Assembly (NCBI RefSeq): GCF_037893185.1
Contig: NZ_CP140772.1
Coordinates: 5,704,001 to 5,768,000 of the forward strand
Direction of reading: 5' to 3'
DNA from: Chitinophaga sp. 180180018-3
GTDB lineage: Bacteria; Bacteroidota; Bacteroidia; Chitinophagales; Chitinophagaceae
DNA: 64,000 nucleotides
Shown: positions 17,655 through 26,990 of the stretch, one piece after another
How positions within the stretch are numbered: position 1 is the stretch's first letter
Layout of the letters: every line of letters starts with the position of its first letter
The notes under the pieces: model-generated
The model's database searches: none
The model's input: only the letters and a program-made list of their open reading frames with translations
Told to the model about the DNA's origin: nothing
Program-made: the position numbers and the translations under genes

Positions 17655-18407
17655 TCAGTACCAATTCCGCAGTCTTACTTCAATATTTTTCTTACCCGCC
17701 TCGACAAGACTTTTAAATTTATTCACATCACTGAGCCCGCCTTTACCGCGGTAATGATAGGGATATACAATTTTCGGCTGGAATGCCAGCACGGCATCTG
17801 CCGCCTCGGTAACATCCATTGTATAAGGCAGGTTCATACATACAAACGCCACATCAATATTCTTTAGTGCCCTCATTTCAGGAATACCCTGGGTATCTCC
17901 TGAAATGTACAGGGTTTTACCGCCTGTTTTTATCACATAACCATTTCCACGGCCTTTGGTATGCATGGCATTTGCACTTTCCGGAAGGTTATACATGGGA
18001 ATAGCTGTAAACGAAATACCTGATATTTCTTTGGTATCCCCATTCTTCATGATCACCAGCCTGTCCGCAGGTATATCCTTCAGCTTCTCCGCTACCACCG
18101 GAGGCACTATCACTATAGTAGCCGCTGTTTTCAGTGCACTGATCTCGGCCGGATCTGCGTGGTCGCCATGAATGTCGGTCACGACAATTATATCCGGGGC
18201 CGCCAGCCCTTTATAGCGCTCTTTACCTTCTGCCGTAGGATCTACATAAATTGTTTTGCCTGCAGTTGTCAGCACTAAAGTGGCATGCTCGATCGGTTGT
18301 ATATTAAGATTTCCCCGGGAAGTTTTGATCACATCAGGTGCAACCCTTTGGGCTTCAGCACTGAACATGCCGAGGACGAGGGTAAGTACAAGAATAGTGT
18401 TTTTCAT
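17655..18407 (-). CDS. Exported MBL-fold metallo-hydrolase (UlaG-like)
   Basis: A 250-residue secreted protein with signal MKNTILVLTLVLGMFSAEAQ, a metallo-beta-lactamase fold of the UlaG/L-ascorbate-lactonase-like group. Landmarks are HATLVLTTAGKTIYVDPTAEG (H41 start of the fold), the metal motif TDIHGDHADP (D78, H80, D82, H83), the second ligand region YVIKTGGKTLYISGDTQG and the C-terminal YPYHYRGKGG. The first His of the usual H-x-H-x-D-H is Asp (D78), as seen in some homologues. Its substrate is unknown. It lies downstream of the sulfatase locus but is separated from it by 109 bp containing a 58-bp palindrome that likely ends that transcript, so it is probably a separate unit with DUF5946 and DUF92. 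Confidence 0.9.
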   Translation of the reverse strand: MKNTILVLTLVLGMFSAEAQRVAPDVIKTSRGNLNIQPIEHATLVLTTAGKTIYVDPTAEGKERYKGLAAPDIIVVTDIHGDHADPAEISALKTAATIVIVPPVVAEKLKDIPADRLVIMKNGDTKEISGISFTAIPMYNLPESANAMHTKGRGNGYVIKTGGKTLYISGDTQGIPEMRALKNIDVAFVCMNLPYTMDVTEAADAVLAFQPKIVYPYHYRGKGGLSDVNKFKSLVEAGKKNIEVRLRNWY

Positions 18408-18443
18408 AAAAAAGGATTGAGAATGGAAAGATAAGGAAATAAA

Positions 18444-18501
18444 GAATTAGGAATTACAGATCAAAGCGAAGGCCTTCGCTTTGATCCGTAATTCCTAATT
18501 C
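18444..18501 (-). terminator. 58-bp near-perfect palindrome ending the sulfatase locus
   Basis: Two 29-base arms pair at every position except one A/C: GAATTAGGAATTAC, one base, GATCAAAGCGAAGG, then the complements. It lies 15 bp after the sulfatase stop and can form a very long hairpin, or a cruciform in DNA. The outer part is one of the recurrent GAATTAGGAATTAC-type elements seen elsewhere in the window. It is probably a terminator or transcript-end protector, and possibly a mobile short palindrome. Confidence 0.7.
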
Positions 18502-18516
18502 CCCATTCGTAATTCT

Positions 18517-19854
18517 CTAATCCGCACTATTCCCCGAATACTTATCCAATAACTGCTCCAGCGCAGTCACCTTCTCAGGATACTCCTTTGCCAGGTTGGT
18601 ACGCTCGCGAACATCCCATTCGAGGTTAAATAACTCAACGGTTTTTTCGCCGGTAGCTTTGTTGGCGATACGACGGAACTTCCAGTCGCCCACCCGGATG
18701 GCTTCCGGGATGCCGTTATTTACGTAGTAGATGGGCTGGTGCTGAATATGCTCTTTTTTACCGGTAAGCAGGTCGAGTACGGATTCTCCGTCGAGTGTTC
18801 TGCCGGCGGGCAGTGGCGCATTTACCCATTGAGCAATGGTGGGCAATACGTCCATACTGGTAAACGCATCGGGGATGGTTTTACCTCTTGGCACATGATT
18901 CTTCCAATACACAATAAAGGGTACACGATGGCCCCCTTCATAGGTTTCCCCTTTCTTACCACGGAAAATACCCGTGCTGCCTACATGCCAGGGTTTGGTA
19001 ACACTGTCGCCTGCCATACGTGGTGGAAAATCGATCCACGGACCGTTATCGCTGCTGAAGAACAAAATGGTATTATCTGCCAGGCCCTGCTTTTCGAGCG
19101 CTTTCCAAAGCTCGGCCAGGTTGGTATCTATCTCCTCAATCACATCCCCATATAAACCACCGGGCGACTGCCCCCTGAATTTTTTAGAAGCAGCTACAGG
19201 CAGATGTGGCATATTATGCGCCAGGTACAGGAAAAATGGCTGACCTTTTTTCTGTTGCTGTATATACCTGATCGCTTCTTTCGTGTATAACTGCGTCAGC
19301 GAAGTATCAGCCGGATGGAAAATTTCCGGCGTTCTGTCGCGGTATATTTTCAATACGGTATCTGTGACTACATACGGATAACGGTAATCATGGCTGTACA
19401 GCAAACCAAAGTAATGATCAAAGCCCTGCGCTGTAGGGAAGTTATAAGGCTTGATATCTCCAAGATGCCATTTACCGATCATGCAGGTGTTGTATCCCAC
19501 CGTTTTCAGCATTTCAGCAATCGTTACATCCTCATCGGGCAACCCTATTTTATAACCGGGAGGTATCGGGAAATTCAGCTGGGAACGGGTAGGATAACGC
19601 CCGGTCAACAGGCTGACCCTGGAAGGTGTGCAGGAAGGAGAAGTGACCATGTAGCCGGTCGACTTCACCCCTTCGCTGGCGATATGATCCAGGAATGGGG
19701 TGCGGATCTGCGGATTGCCATAGCAACTCAGATCGCTGTAGCCCATATCATCCGTGAGCACAAAGATGATATTGGGCCTTTGCTGTTGCGCCTGTGCGGC
19801 GGGAGCTGCACCAATGGCCAGCCCCGCCAGTAAACCAAAGATATATTGCTTCAT
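18517..19854 (-). CDS. Sulfatase (type I, formylglycine-dependent), exported
   Basis: A 445-residue arylsulfatase-family protein with signal [23 protein letters not shown]. The core begins [21 protein letters not shown] (metal ligands D35, D36). The sulfatase signature [15 protein letters not shown] has C75 as the residue oxidised to formylglycine. Other family marks are [24 protein letters not shown] and [10 protein letters not shown] for the second metal pair. It hydrolyses sulfate esters on a glycan or small molecule in the periplasm. It is the last gene of the ECF-FecR-SusC-SusD-sulfatase series, 9 bp after SusD, so the imported ligand is probably a sulfated oligosaccharide. Maturation needs a formylglycine-generating enzyme; a homologue is encoded at 27981-28805. 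Confidence 0.94.
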   Translation of the reverse strand: MKQYIFGLLAGLAIGAAPAAQAQQQRPNIIFVLTDDMGYSDLSCYGNPQIRTPFLDHIASEGVKSTGYMVTSPSCTPSRVSLLTGRYPTRSQLNFPIPPGYKIGLPDEDVTIAEMLKTVGYNTCMIGKWHLGDIKPYNFPTAQGFDHYFGLLYSHDYRYPYVVTDTVLKIYRDRTPEIFHPADTSLTQLYTKEAIRYIQQQKKGQPFFLYLAHNMPHLPVAASKKFRGQSPGGLYGDVIEEIDTNLAELWKALEKQGLADNTILFFSSDNGPWIDFPPRMAGDSVTKPWHVGSTGIFRGKKGETYEGGHRVPFIVYWKNHVPRGKTIPDAFTSMDVLPTIAQWVNAPLPAGRTLDGESVLDLLTGKKEHIQHQPIYYVNNGIPEAIRVGDWKFRRIANKATGEKTVELFNLEWDVRERTNLAKEYPEKVTALEQLLDKYSGNSAD

Positions 19855-19863
19855 AACGAGAAA

Positions 19864-21444
19864 TTACCAGTTAGGATTTTGTGACAGATTCGGGTCCAGA
19901 TCCCGTTCTTTCTGCGGAACCGGCCAGAGATAATGTCTTGATTTATCAAACGCCCGGTTAAATGATACTACCTGCACGGTTGTCAACTGCCCGTTATTGT
20001 TCCAGGTAATGCCATACACCGGTCCGTTCATGACATTCTCTGCGGTTTTCCACCGGCGTATATCATACAAATGCAATCCTTCAAAAGCCAGTTCCACGGT
20101 ACGTTCATAACGAACCGCATCCCGCAGCTGTGCCTGTGTAAGCCCCGGCTGCAATGCCGGCATATTTACATCCGCTCGTTGCCGCACCGTATTGATGGCA
20201 GTATACACACTCTGATCCAACTGGTTCAGCTCTATTTTCGCCTCTGCATACGTAAGCAATACTTCTGCATAACGCAACAAAATCATATTGATACCACAGT
20301 TGGTTGGATTGGCATAGTCTTCCGGGTTGATGTATTTTTTCAGATTGTATCCGGTGGTAGATGCAATGTAAGTACTACCGATAGCATCTGCCGTACCGCT
20401 GTTGGGAGCCGGACGGAATGCAATGCCGGAAGGAAGTATATCACCCTCCACGAAGAGGCTGTAGCGTAGCCGTGGATCACGGTTATCGTAGGGATGATAA
20501 GGATCGAAGCCACTGCCCGGAGAATTGATATCCTTACCGTCTTTCGTCTGATACAGATCTGCCAGCGCCTTCGTGGGCACGTAGGTACTGTTGCCGTTCT
20601 TCTGGCTGTAAGGCGCCATCATGCTGAATACGTTGTTAGGCAGATTGTCTTTAATGAACTGCCTGTCGAGGATCACCTCCGGATTTCCTTCTGCTGCGTA
20701 GGAGAACAACTTCTGGTAGGTGCTGTACAACGTATAGCCAAGGCCGTTAACCTGGGTAGCCGCATCCACCGCCAGTTGATATCTGCCTGCGTAGAGGTCT
20801 GCACGGGCTTTCAGTGCCCAGGCTGCGCCTTTGGTTACGCGCCCCTTATCAGCGGCACTGTAACTGGCCGGCAGCAGCGATGCTGCATCTGTCAGCTCCT
20901 TATCAATGAAATCATAAATATCCTTTACCGGCGTGCGGGTCAGGACGCGCGACTGCTCCAGCGTAATGGAAGTTGTGACCAATGGTACATCCCCGAACTG
21001 CGCGGCCAGTTTGATGTATTGATAAGCCCGCAGCGTTTTGGCTTCTCCCTTAAACTGGTTAATAAGGGTGGTATTGGAAGATGTTACTTTGTCTACATTC
21101 TCCAGAAAATAATTACAGGCATGGATACCTTTGTAGGCATTCTTCCATTCGCCATACACTTTGGCACTCGACTGATCATACGTACCCAGTTCAATGTATG
21201 CCTGTACATCGAAATTCTGATTCGTATGACCGATGTCTGTTAACGCATCCATAGAGAGGATGTTCGTGGAATCGAGGTCGAGGTAAAGTGCATTGACAGC
21301 CAGCCTTGCATCTGCCTCCGATTTCCAGAACAGGTTCACCGACAAACGGTCTGTAGGTACGGTATCCAGCAGATCTTTACTGCAAGACGCCAGCAGCACT
21401 AACAGCAAGAGATAAACACTTATATTAATTGCCTTCATATTCAT
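19864..21444 (-). CDS. SusD/RagB family nutrient-binding outer-membrane lipoprotein
   Basis: A SusD homologue, the surface lid and ligand-binding partner of the SusC barrel encoded immediately upstream. The lipoprotein signal MKAINISVYLLLLVLLASCSK is followed by the N-terminal Asp/Thr-rich LLDTVPTDRLSVNLFWKSEADARLAVNALY. TPR-like helices follow (GEAKTLRAYQYIKLAAQFGDVPLV), and the C-terminal NTVRQRADV / ERTVELAFEGLHLYDIRRWK / QNPNW endings are classical. Possible starts are 21459 (TAATG, one base shared with the SusC stop, suggesting translational coupling), 21444 and 21438; I list 21444. It is in operon with the sulfatase 9 bp downstream. Confidence 0.94.
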   Translation of the reverse strand: MNMKAINISVYLLLLVLLASCSKDLLDTVPTDRLSVNLFWKSEADARLAVNALYLDLDSTNILSMDALTDIGHTNQNFDVQAYIELGTYDQSSAKVYGEWKNAYKGIHACNYFLENVDKVTSSNTTLINQFKGEAKTLRAYQYIKLAAQFGDVPLVTTSITLEQSRVLTRTPVKDIYDFIDKELTDAASLLPASYSAADKGRVTKGAAWALKARADLYAGRYQLAVDAATQVNGLGYTLYSTYQKLFSYAAEGNPEVILDRQFIKDNLPNNVFSMMAPYSQKNGNSTYVPTKALADLYQTKDGKDINSPGSGFDPYHPYDNRDPRLRYSLFVEGDILPSGIAFRPAPNSGTADAIGSTYIASTTGYNLKKYINPEDYANPTNCGINMILLRYAEVLLTYAEAKIELNQLDQSVYTAINTVRQRADVNMPALQPGLTQAQLRDAVRYERTVELAFEGLHLYDIRRWKTAENVMNGPVYGITWNNNGQLTTVQVVSFNRAFDKSRHYLWPVPQKERDLDPNLSQNPNW

Positions 21445-21458
21445 TCGTTTTTCGCACA

Positions 21459-24400
21459 TTAAAACTGCAGATTAAGTCCAACTGTAAACAGGGAGGTTTG
21501 TGGATAATACACCGCTCTGCCCGATTCTGCCTCCGGATCGAGGTTCCACTCATTCAGTTTTGAAATAGTGAACAGGTTTGTAGCCGATACATATATCATT
21601 GATCTGCTGATGAGTGCTTTTTTACTGATATGTTCCGGCAGGTGGTATCCCAGCTGCACATTCTTCAGCCTTACATAAGAAGCGTCGATCACCAGTCTGT
21701 CGGATGTAGCCACATTGCGCAGATCGTACTTGATAGGACGTGGGAAACGGGCGTTGGTATGCTCAGGTGTCCAATAATTGCCGGCATAGATCTGATGTGT
21801 AAATCCTTCCTGGTTTCCCATTTCCGCCAGTGCGCCGGCGAGGCGGGTATCTACTTTGGCAGCCCCCTGTATGAGCAGGTTCAGTTCAAATCCCTTGTAC
21901 TGGAAACCTGCATTCAGTCCGAAAGTATACTTGGGGAACGATATCCCGATATTGGTCATATCGTTGGCATCTATCTTTCCATCATTATTTCTGTCTACAT
22001 ACTTCACATCCCCGGGCTTGCTATTTGCGGCCAGTGTAGGATATTTACTGATTTCATCCTGGGTCTGAAACAGGCCGGCAGTCTGGTATCCCCAGAGGGT
22101 ATTGATAGGCAGCCCTACTTTGATAATATAACGGGGATCTATATCCGAACCGGTGATATACGGACCGGTACCTTTGAGATCTGTTACTTTGTTTTCATTA
22201 TAGCTGAAATTAGCGCCGATATTGTAGCGGAATGCGCCGGTGTTTTTGCTATTGTAGTTGATGTTGATCTCTACCCCTTTGTTCTCTACTGAACCGGCGT
22301 TCTGCGGAGGTGCGTTCAAACCCACGGTAGCGGGGATATCGAGGTTGAGCAGAATATCGGAGGTCAGTTTGCGATAGTAATCGGCCGTCACACTCAGGCG
22401 ATGGTCCAGGAAAGCTGCATCCAGTCCCAGATCCAGCTGGGTAGTGCTTTCCCAGCCCAGGTTCGTATTTGCCAGTGTAGTTTGACGGTACCCCTGCACA
22501 GGCGCACCGTTGAAGGTATAGCTGGTAGCGGTGAGTGCATCGTAATAGCTGTAGAGGTCTACCGACTGGTTACCTGTTTTTCCGTAGGAGCCGCGAACCT
22601 TCAGATCGTTCACTACCGGCAGCAGCGGGCGGAAGAAACCTTCCTGTGAAACGCGCCATCCTGCGGAGAAGGAAGGAAAGAAGCTATATCGTTTGCTGCC
22701 GGCGAAGCGGGAAGATCCGTCGTAGCGCCCATTCACTTCCAGCAGGTATTTTTCAGCAAAGGCGTAGTTGATTCTGCCGAAATAAGAGCGCAGGCCATAT
22801 TCCACATCACTGCCGGAATTGCTTTTAGTACCGTCGTTAGAGCCCTGTCCGATAGAGGTGATATCGTTGTTATAAAAACGCTCGCGGTAAGCGCTGAGAA
22901 AACTCTGGCGGTTGTCGATCTGGGAATAACCTGCCAGTGCTTTCAGGTTATGTTTACCGAAGTCGTGTTCGTAGGTAAGCAGGTTGTTCCAGGTATATTC
23001 TTTCAGCGAGTTGCGCACTTCCGTTAAACTATTATTTGCCACCGTTTTGGTGATGTTGGTATTTTTATCGGTGTTGGTGAACGAGTTGGTGAAGTTCTTT
23101 TGTTGTGTGAACATCAGACGGGCGCCGAACTGAGAAGAAAAGCGCAGTCCTTTCAGCAGTTCCACATCGCCTTTGACGCTACCGGTGAAGTAATCTATAT
23201 TCTGCTTAGACAGCCCTCCTATTTCATCGAACATCAGTGGATTGTTGCCTTGGGTACTGAGGCCGTAGGTTCCATCGGGATACTTGGGTACTGCCCAGAG
23301 CGAGCCGTGGAGCATGGTATTGAAGGGAGCTACCGTAGGCGCCACGCTGTAGTTATTGCGATAGTTAAGATCGCCACCAAAGTGCAGCGTGGTTTTAGCC
23401 GGATTATAATCGGAATTCAGCCGCATTTCATTCAGCCTGCTGCTATAGTTTTCCACGATCCCCTGCTGATCCTGGTATCTTACACTCATTCTCGTTTTGA
23501 TCACTTCATTACCTCCGGCAAGAGAGATGCTGTGATTTTGCTGCGGAGCTGTTTTGAGCATGGTGCTGAACCAGGTGTTGGGCATCGGGTATTTGTACCG
23601 GTCGGTGGCGTTCACGTACTGCTGGATAGATGCCTCTGTAAAGCGCGCCGGCACCGCTACACCAGCGTTGGTATAAGCTACCACCTGTTCGCGCATATAC
23701 GATTCAATATCCATCATCCTGGGTTTGTTGATACTTTTCTGCCAGGCATAGTAGCCATTGTAGTTGACTGTAAGTTTACCGGCTTTGGCTCTTTTGGTGG
23801 TGATAAGTATAACCCCGTTGGTAGCGCGGGAACCATAAATAGCCGTAGAGGCAGCATCTTTCAGCACAGAAAGGGATTCGATATCATCGGGATTGATATC
23901 CTGCATGCGTTGTTCGATACCGTCTACAATTACCAGCGCGTCATTTTTGCCGAGGTCGTAGCCGCTGGTACTGCTGTTGTTGATATTGAAAGTGGTGATC
24001 CCTCTTACGCGGATGGTAGCAGCAGAGGTGCCCGGAGCGCCTCCCCTGTCGAGCACTGTAACACCCGGGGCGAGGCCCTGCAGCGCCTGTTGTATATTCG
24101 ATACAGGCCGGCGGGCCATATCGGCGCCTTTGATCTGGGCTACTGCATTGGTGAGGTCACTTTTTTTCTGCGTGCCATATCCTACTACTACAATCTCGCT
24201 TAGTGCAGCCGTGCTGCTTTTCAGCCTGACCAGAATAGAGGTGGATTCGCCCGGCTTCAGGGTGTATCCCTGCAAGGTTTCCTGCTCATAACCTATGCAG
24301 GTGATCACGAAAGAATAAGTGCCGTTTACCGGTAGCCGGGAGAAAACAAATACGCCGGCGGAATCTGTTTGTGCGCCGCTGCTGAGGTTCGTGAGCGAGT

Positions 24401-24566
24401 TGCGGGCTACCACATTGACGAAAGGAAGTTTTTCTCCGTTTTCATTCCGGACGATTCCTTTAACGCTGCCTGTTTTCTCTTGTGCATAGAGTGGTGAGTA
24501 GCACCACAGTAATAGGGCATACAATACATACCCGATCCTGGTTGATAAACTGAATCTGTTTGCCAC
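21459..24566 (-). CDS. SusC/RagA family TonB-dependent outer-membrane transporter
   Basis: A 1035-residue TonB-linked barrel with signal MANRFSLSTRIGYVLYALLLWCYSPLYAQ. Residues about 33-115 are the carboxypeptidase-regulatory-like domain (GSVKGIVRNENGEKLPFVNVVA). The TonB box/plug begins at LSEIVVVGYGTQKKSDLTNAV, followed by the plug (LVIVDGIEQRMQDINPDDIES, VLKDAASTAIYGSRATNGVILITTK) and a barrel ending in FTVGLNLQF. It imports a ligand captured by SusD. It sits behind an ECF sigma/FecR pair, yet the mature N-terminus starts directly with the regulatory-like domain and lacks the STN signalling domain usual in FecR-coupled transducers. Confidence 0.95.
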   Translation of the reverse strand: MANRFSLSTRIGYVLYALLLWCYSPLYAQEKTGSVKGIVRNENGEKLPFVNVVARNSLTNLSSGAQTDSAGVFVFSRLPVNGTYSFVITCIGYEQETLQGYTLKPGESTSILVRLKSSTAALSEIVVVGYGTQKKSDLTNAVAQIKGADMARRPVSNIQQALQGLAPGVTVLDRGGAPGTSAATIRVRGITTFNINNSSTSGYDLGKNDALVIVDGIEQRMQDINPDDIESLSVLKDAASTAIYGSRATNGVILITTKRAKAGKLTVNYNGYYAWQKSINKPRMMDIESYMREQVVAYTNAGVAVPARFTEASIQQYVNATDRYKYPMPNTWFSTMLKTAPQQNHSISLAGGNEVIKTRMSVRYQDQQGIVENYSSRLNEMRLNSDYNPAKTTLHFGGDLNYRNNYSVAPTVAPFNTMLHGSLWAVPKYPDGTYGLSTQGNNPLMFDEIGGLSKQNIDYFTGSVKGDVELLKGLRFSSQFGARLMFTQQKNFTNSFTNTDKNTNITKTVANNSLTEVRNSLKEYTWNNLLTYEHDFGKHNLKALAGYSQIDNRQSFLSAYRERFYNNDITSIGQGSNDGTKSNSGSDVEYGLRSYFGRINYAFAEKYLLEVNGRYDGSSRFAGSKRYSFFPSFSAGWRVSQEGFFRPLLPVVNDLKVRGSYGKTGNQSVDLYSYYDALTATSYTFNGAPVQGYRQTTLANTNLGWESTTQLDLGLDAAFLDHRLSVTADYYRKLTSDILLNLDIPATVGLNAPPQNAGSVENKGVEININYNSKNTGAFRYNIGANFSYNENKVTDLKGTGPYITGSDIDPRYIIKVGLPINTLWGYQTAGLFQTQDEISKYPTLAANSKPGDVKYVDRNNDGKIDANDMTNIGISFPKYTFGLNAGFQYKGFELNLLIQGAAKVDTRLAGALAEMGNQEGFTHQIYAGNYWTPEHTNARFPRPIKYDLRNVATSDRLVIDASYVRLKNVQLGYHLPEHISKKALISRSMIYVSATNLFTISKLNEWNLDPEAESGRAVYYPQTSLFTVGLNLQF

Positions 24567-24601
24567 TGTTGATATTTTAAGATTTAGAGATTAGGGAGCC
24601 G

Positions 24602-24677
24602 GCATAGCATGTCCGGAATTGCTATGCATGCGTATCAATTATTGCTGCTGGTGGAATTCAACAATTATTGCTGGTGG
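24602..24677 (-). promoter_or_regulatory. Hairpin and short direct repeats in the FecR-SusC gap
   Basis: The 147-bp gap between FecR and SusC holds a perfect 8-bp inverted repeat (GCATAGCA / TGCTATGC, 24602-24627). Two near-identical copies of CAATTATTGCTG..GGTGG follow at 24636-24654 and 24662-24677. The position between anti-sigma and transporter genes suits a sigma-dependent promoter or an attenuator; function is inferred. Confidence 0.35.
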
Positions 24678-24713
24678 TTTTTGCTAAGCAGCAACCAACG
24701 CCAGAACCATTAA

Positions 24714-25724
24714 TCACCGGGCCTGGCGGCTGGTAGCCGGCTGTTTCTTTATGATATAGTGCTTTCCATTGTTTACGACAATCAGATTGTTCAATAATGC
24801 GATATCTTTCAAAACATTCCCCAGAGAATCTGTGCGTTCTATTTTGCCTATAAAATTCAGTCCTTTCAGGTCGGTGGGATTATAATATATCGGAACATTC
24901 CAGATGGCAGACAGCTGGTCTAAAACCTGAGCCAGTTCCTGGTTGTCGAACATATACCAGTTAGCCACTCCTGCATCTGTAATTTGTGTATTTTGCCGCT
25001 TGTTTGTTTTCGGGAGATGATTAACTACTGCAGCTATTCCTTTGAGCTGGTCGTAGCTGAATACATCGCCGGGAACCAGATAGTAATCCTTGTTTAGCTT
25101 CACCCGCAGCGGATCTGCCGATTTCACCATCACCTTGCCTTTATACAGGTAAACAGCGGTACTGTTATTCCCGGCTGCCACCATTTTAAAAACGGTGCCC
25201 AACACGGTAGTGGTGATCCCATTTCCTGATACCGTAAAGGGACGGCGTGGATCCTGCTTTACATCGAAAAGCGCGGTGCCCTCCAGCTGTATAGCCCGTT
25301 GCTGCTCCGGAAACCCTGGCTGGTAGCGAAGTACTGATGCCGGAAACAGGGTCACTGCGGTACTATCGTCTAACAGCACGGCTATTGCTTCGCTGGTACT
25401 ATTGCTCACCGTTTTCCATTCCGCTATGGCTACTACCGGCGCTTTATGAACCGTATGGCCAGATTGCCACAATTGCCAGCTGCCCGCCACCATTCCTGCC
25501 AGCAAAGCAGCTGCAGCAGCCTGTTTTACCCTCCGCACAATAGCGCTCCGCTTCCGCTGCTGCCGGATATTCTCCCAGGTGTCATTCCAGAAATCCCCGC
25601 TCTTTTCTGCTGTATCTTCTATGCTATCCCATTCTTCCTGCTCCTGTTGCCGGCTGGGCAAAGGAGTAGCAGGTTCCTGTGGTTTTCCGAAATGCTTTTT
25701 TATAAATTTCCCGGGTAGCTTCAT
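24714..25724 (-). CDS. FecR family anti-sigma factor
   Basis: A 336-residue single-pass inner-membrane regulator. Residues 1-75 are cytoplasmic and charged (DFWNDTWENIRQQRKRSAIVRRVKQ). One TM helix follows at about 76-92 (AAAAALLAGMVAGSWQLW). The periplasmic FecR domain includes SEAIAVLLDDSTAVTLFPASVLRYQPGF, EGTALFDVKQDPRRPFTVSGNGITTTVLGTVFKM and the C-terminal DUF4974/STN-like LAQVLDQLSAIWNVPIYYNPTDLKGLNFIGKI. FecR proteins hold an ECF sigma factor inactive and release it on a signal from the cognate outer-membrane transporter. It is 55 bp downstream of the sigma gene and 147 bp upstream of SusC. Confidence 0.94.
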   Translation of the reverse strand: MKLPGKFIKKHFGKPQEPATPLPSRQQEQEEWDSIEDTAEKSGDFWNDTWENIRQQRKRSAIVRRVKQAAAAALLAGMVAGSWQLWQSGHTVHKAPVVAIAEWKTVSNSTSEAIAVLLDDSTAVTLFPASVLRYQPGFPEQQRAIQLEGTALFDVKQDPRRPFTVSGNGITTTVLGTVFKMVAAGNNSTAVYLYKGKVMVKSADPLRVKLNKDYYLVPGDVFSYDQLKGIAAVVNHLPKTNKRQNTQITDAGVANWYMFDNQELAQVLDQLSAIWNVPIYYNPTDLKGLNFIGKIERTDSLGNVLKDIALLNNLIVVNNGKHYIIKKQPATSRQAR

Positions 25725-25779
25725 TGTATTAAGTAATACGCAGCTAACGGGTAAATTCCTCAGCTAACAGAAAATTTTT

Positions 25780-26316
25780 TTAGAACAGGAAAAAAGAACG
25801 GAATGCAAAGTACTTTTTGAGGTGTTTCACCGCCCGGGCAATGTGGTTATCCACGGCTTTTACGGAGATAGACAGCTGCAGGGCTACTTCCTTATAAGAA
25901 TATCCTTCCAGACGGTGCAGCGTAAAAGCCTGTTTTCTTTCAGGAGGTAATTGATCCAGCAGTTGATATAACCGCTGCCGGGTATCTTTTTCCTCCGCAG
26001 GGTCTTGCAGTTGTATTTCAAGGGGAACTTTTTCGTTCAGCGTATGCCCAATCCGTGTGGCTTTGCGCTGTTTCTTCCATGCATCCACATAAACGGTGTA
26101 GGCAATGTTAAACAGGTGCTGATCGAGGGAATATTGCTCATTGAGCGAACCACGGTATTGCCATAGTTTCAGGAAGGTAGTCTGCAACAGGTCGCGGGCA
26201 TCTTCCTCAGATCTTGTTTTTTTGAGGAAGTAGTAAAATACCTTATCCCGGCAGGTAATATAAGCCTGCTCATAAGACCACTCGTCCCCCTGTTTTATGG
26301 CTGATACTAATTCCAA
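25780..26316 (-). CDS. ECF-type RNA polymerase sigma-70 factor
   Basis: A 178-residue ECF sigma factor of the Bacteroidota SusCD/FecR-linked group. Region 2 is KVFYYFLKKTRSEEDARDLLQTTFLKLWQYRG. Region 4 is LPPERKQAFTLHRLEGYSYKEVALQLSISVKAVDNHIARAVKHLKKYF with its HTH. It should direct transcription of the SusC-SusD-sulfatase genes when released by FecR. The best start is TTG at 26316, since no in-frame ATG lies near and the N-terminus ELVSAIKQGDEWSYEQAY fits family alignments from there. A candidate -7 box ends only 7 bp upstream, so the mRNA might be leaderless or nearly so; this is inference. Confidence 0.93.
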   Translation of the reverse strand: MELVSAIKQGDEWSYEQAYITCRDKVFYYFLKKTRSEEDARDLLQTTFLKLWQYRGSLNEQYSLDQHLFNIAYTVYVDAWKKQRKATRIGHTLNEKVPLEIQLQDPAEEKDTRQRLYQLLDQLPPERKQAFTLHRLEGYSYKEVALQLSISVKAVDNHIARAVKHLKKYFAFRSFFLF

Positions 26317-26323
26317 GATGTTA

Positions 26324-26331
26324 CAAATGTA
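26324..26331 (-). promoter_or_regulatory. Candidate -7 box next to the ECF sigma start codon
   Basis: On the minus strand TACATTTG matches TAnnTTTG fully, 7 bp before the TTG start at 26316. If used, transcription would begin at or just before the start codon. No good -33 TTTG was found. Confidence 0.35.
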
Positions 26332-26414
26332 ATATTTTTCGGAAATGGTTGGTTCCCTTGTTTAAATGCAAAAATATAGTTTATAGTCTACAAAACCTAT
26401 AGGATAATAATATT

Positions 26415-26990
26415 TTAATTCTTCACCGGCATATCCGTAAAATAACTCACCTCTCCTCCCGGTGTAACCTTCAATACAATGGGCCTGCCTTTCTTATCTG
26501 CCAGTTCAATAAAATAATTATCTTCATCCTGAAACTGCAGCCCGTAAAGGATCATATCGGTATCATTGTATTCATTATCATCATAGAAAATAACCGGAGC
26601 CTTTTCATAGTTAGTATAGTGCTTTATTATTTCCTGTCGGGCTTTTGCAGGCAGGTCGCTGAATTTCCGCGGCGAAAGCGTACCCACCAGCTGTGCGCCA
26701 TAATCGTAATAAGCTGAGATTTCGTTGCCCTGTGGATCTGTGAATGTGGCTTTATCGAAATAGAGATCGCGCGACCATTGTACATTGCGCGCATTTCCAA
26801 AATCTATGTTGAACTGATTTTTTGCTGCCGTGCTGATATCTTTTCCTTCCAATTTCCTCAGGGTGATCTTTTGCTCATGCCGTTCTTTGCGCGCTTCTTT
26901 TTTATTCATGGCAAAAACGGGATTATCGGACTGGGCATGCAGGGAGATGGTCGCGATAATAAAAGCTGACGAAATAATTAACTTTTTCAT
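26415..26990 (-). CDS. Secreted hypothetical protein (PepSY-like pattern)
   Basis: A 191-residue exported protein with signal MKKLIISSAFIIATISLHAQ. After a basic stretch (NKKEARKERHEQKITLRKLEGKDIS) comes AAKNQFNIDFGNARNVQWSRDLYFDKATFTDPQGNEISAYYDYGAQLVGTLS. This resembles the putative beta-lactamase-inhibitor-like/PepSY-like repeat also seen in the protein at 7262-7678. A second half follows (ARQEIIKHYTNYEKAPVIFYDDNEYNDTDMILYGLQF...). It is probably periplasmic; role unknown. The gene stands alone between the sigma factor gene (98 bp) and the divergent gene at 27260. Confidence 0.8.
   Translation of the reverse strand: MKKLIISSAFIIATISLHAQSDNPVFAMNKKEARKERHEQKITLRKLEGKDISTAAKNQFNIDFGNARNVQWSRDLYFDKATFTDPQGNEISAYYDYGAQLVGTLSPRKFSDLPAKARQEIIKHYTNYEKAPVIFYDDNEYNDTDMILYGLQFQDEDNYFIELADKKGRPIVLKVTPGGEVSYFTDMPVKN

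Noticed and set aside
23100..24203. 367-codon plus-strand frame opposite SusC
   Set aside because: Shadow of the SusC plug and barrel; low-complexity His/Ile-rich product.
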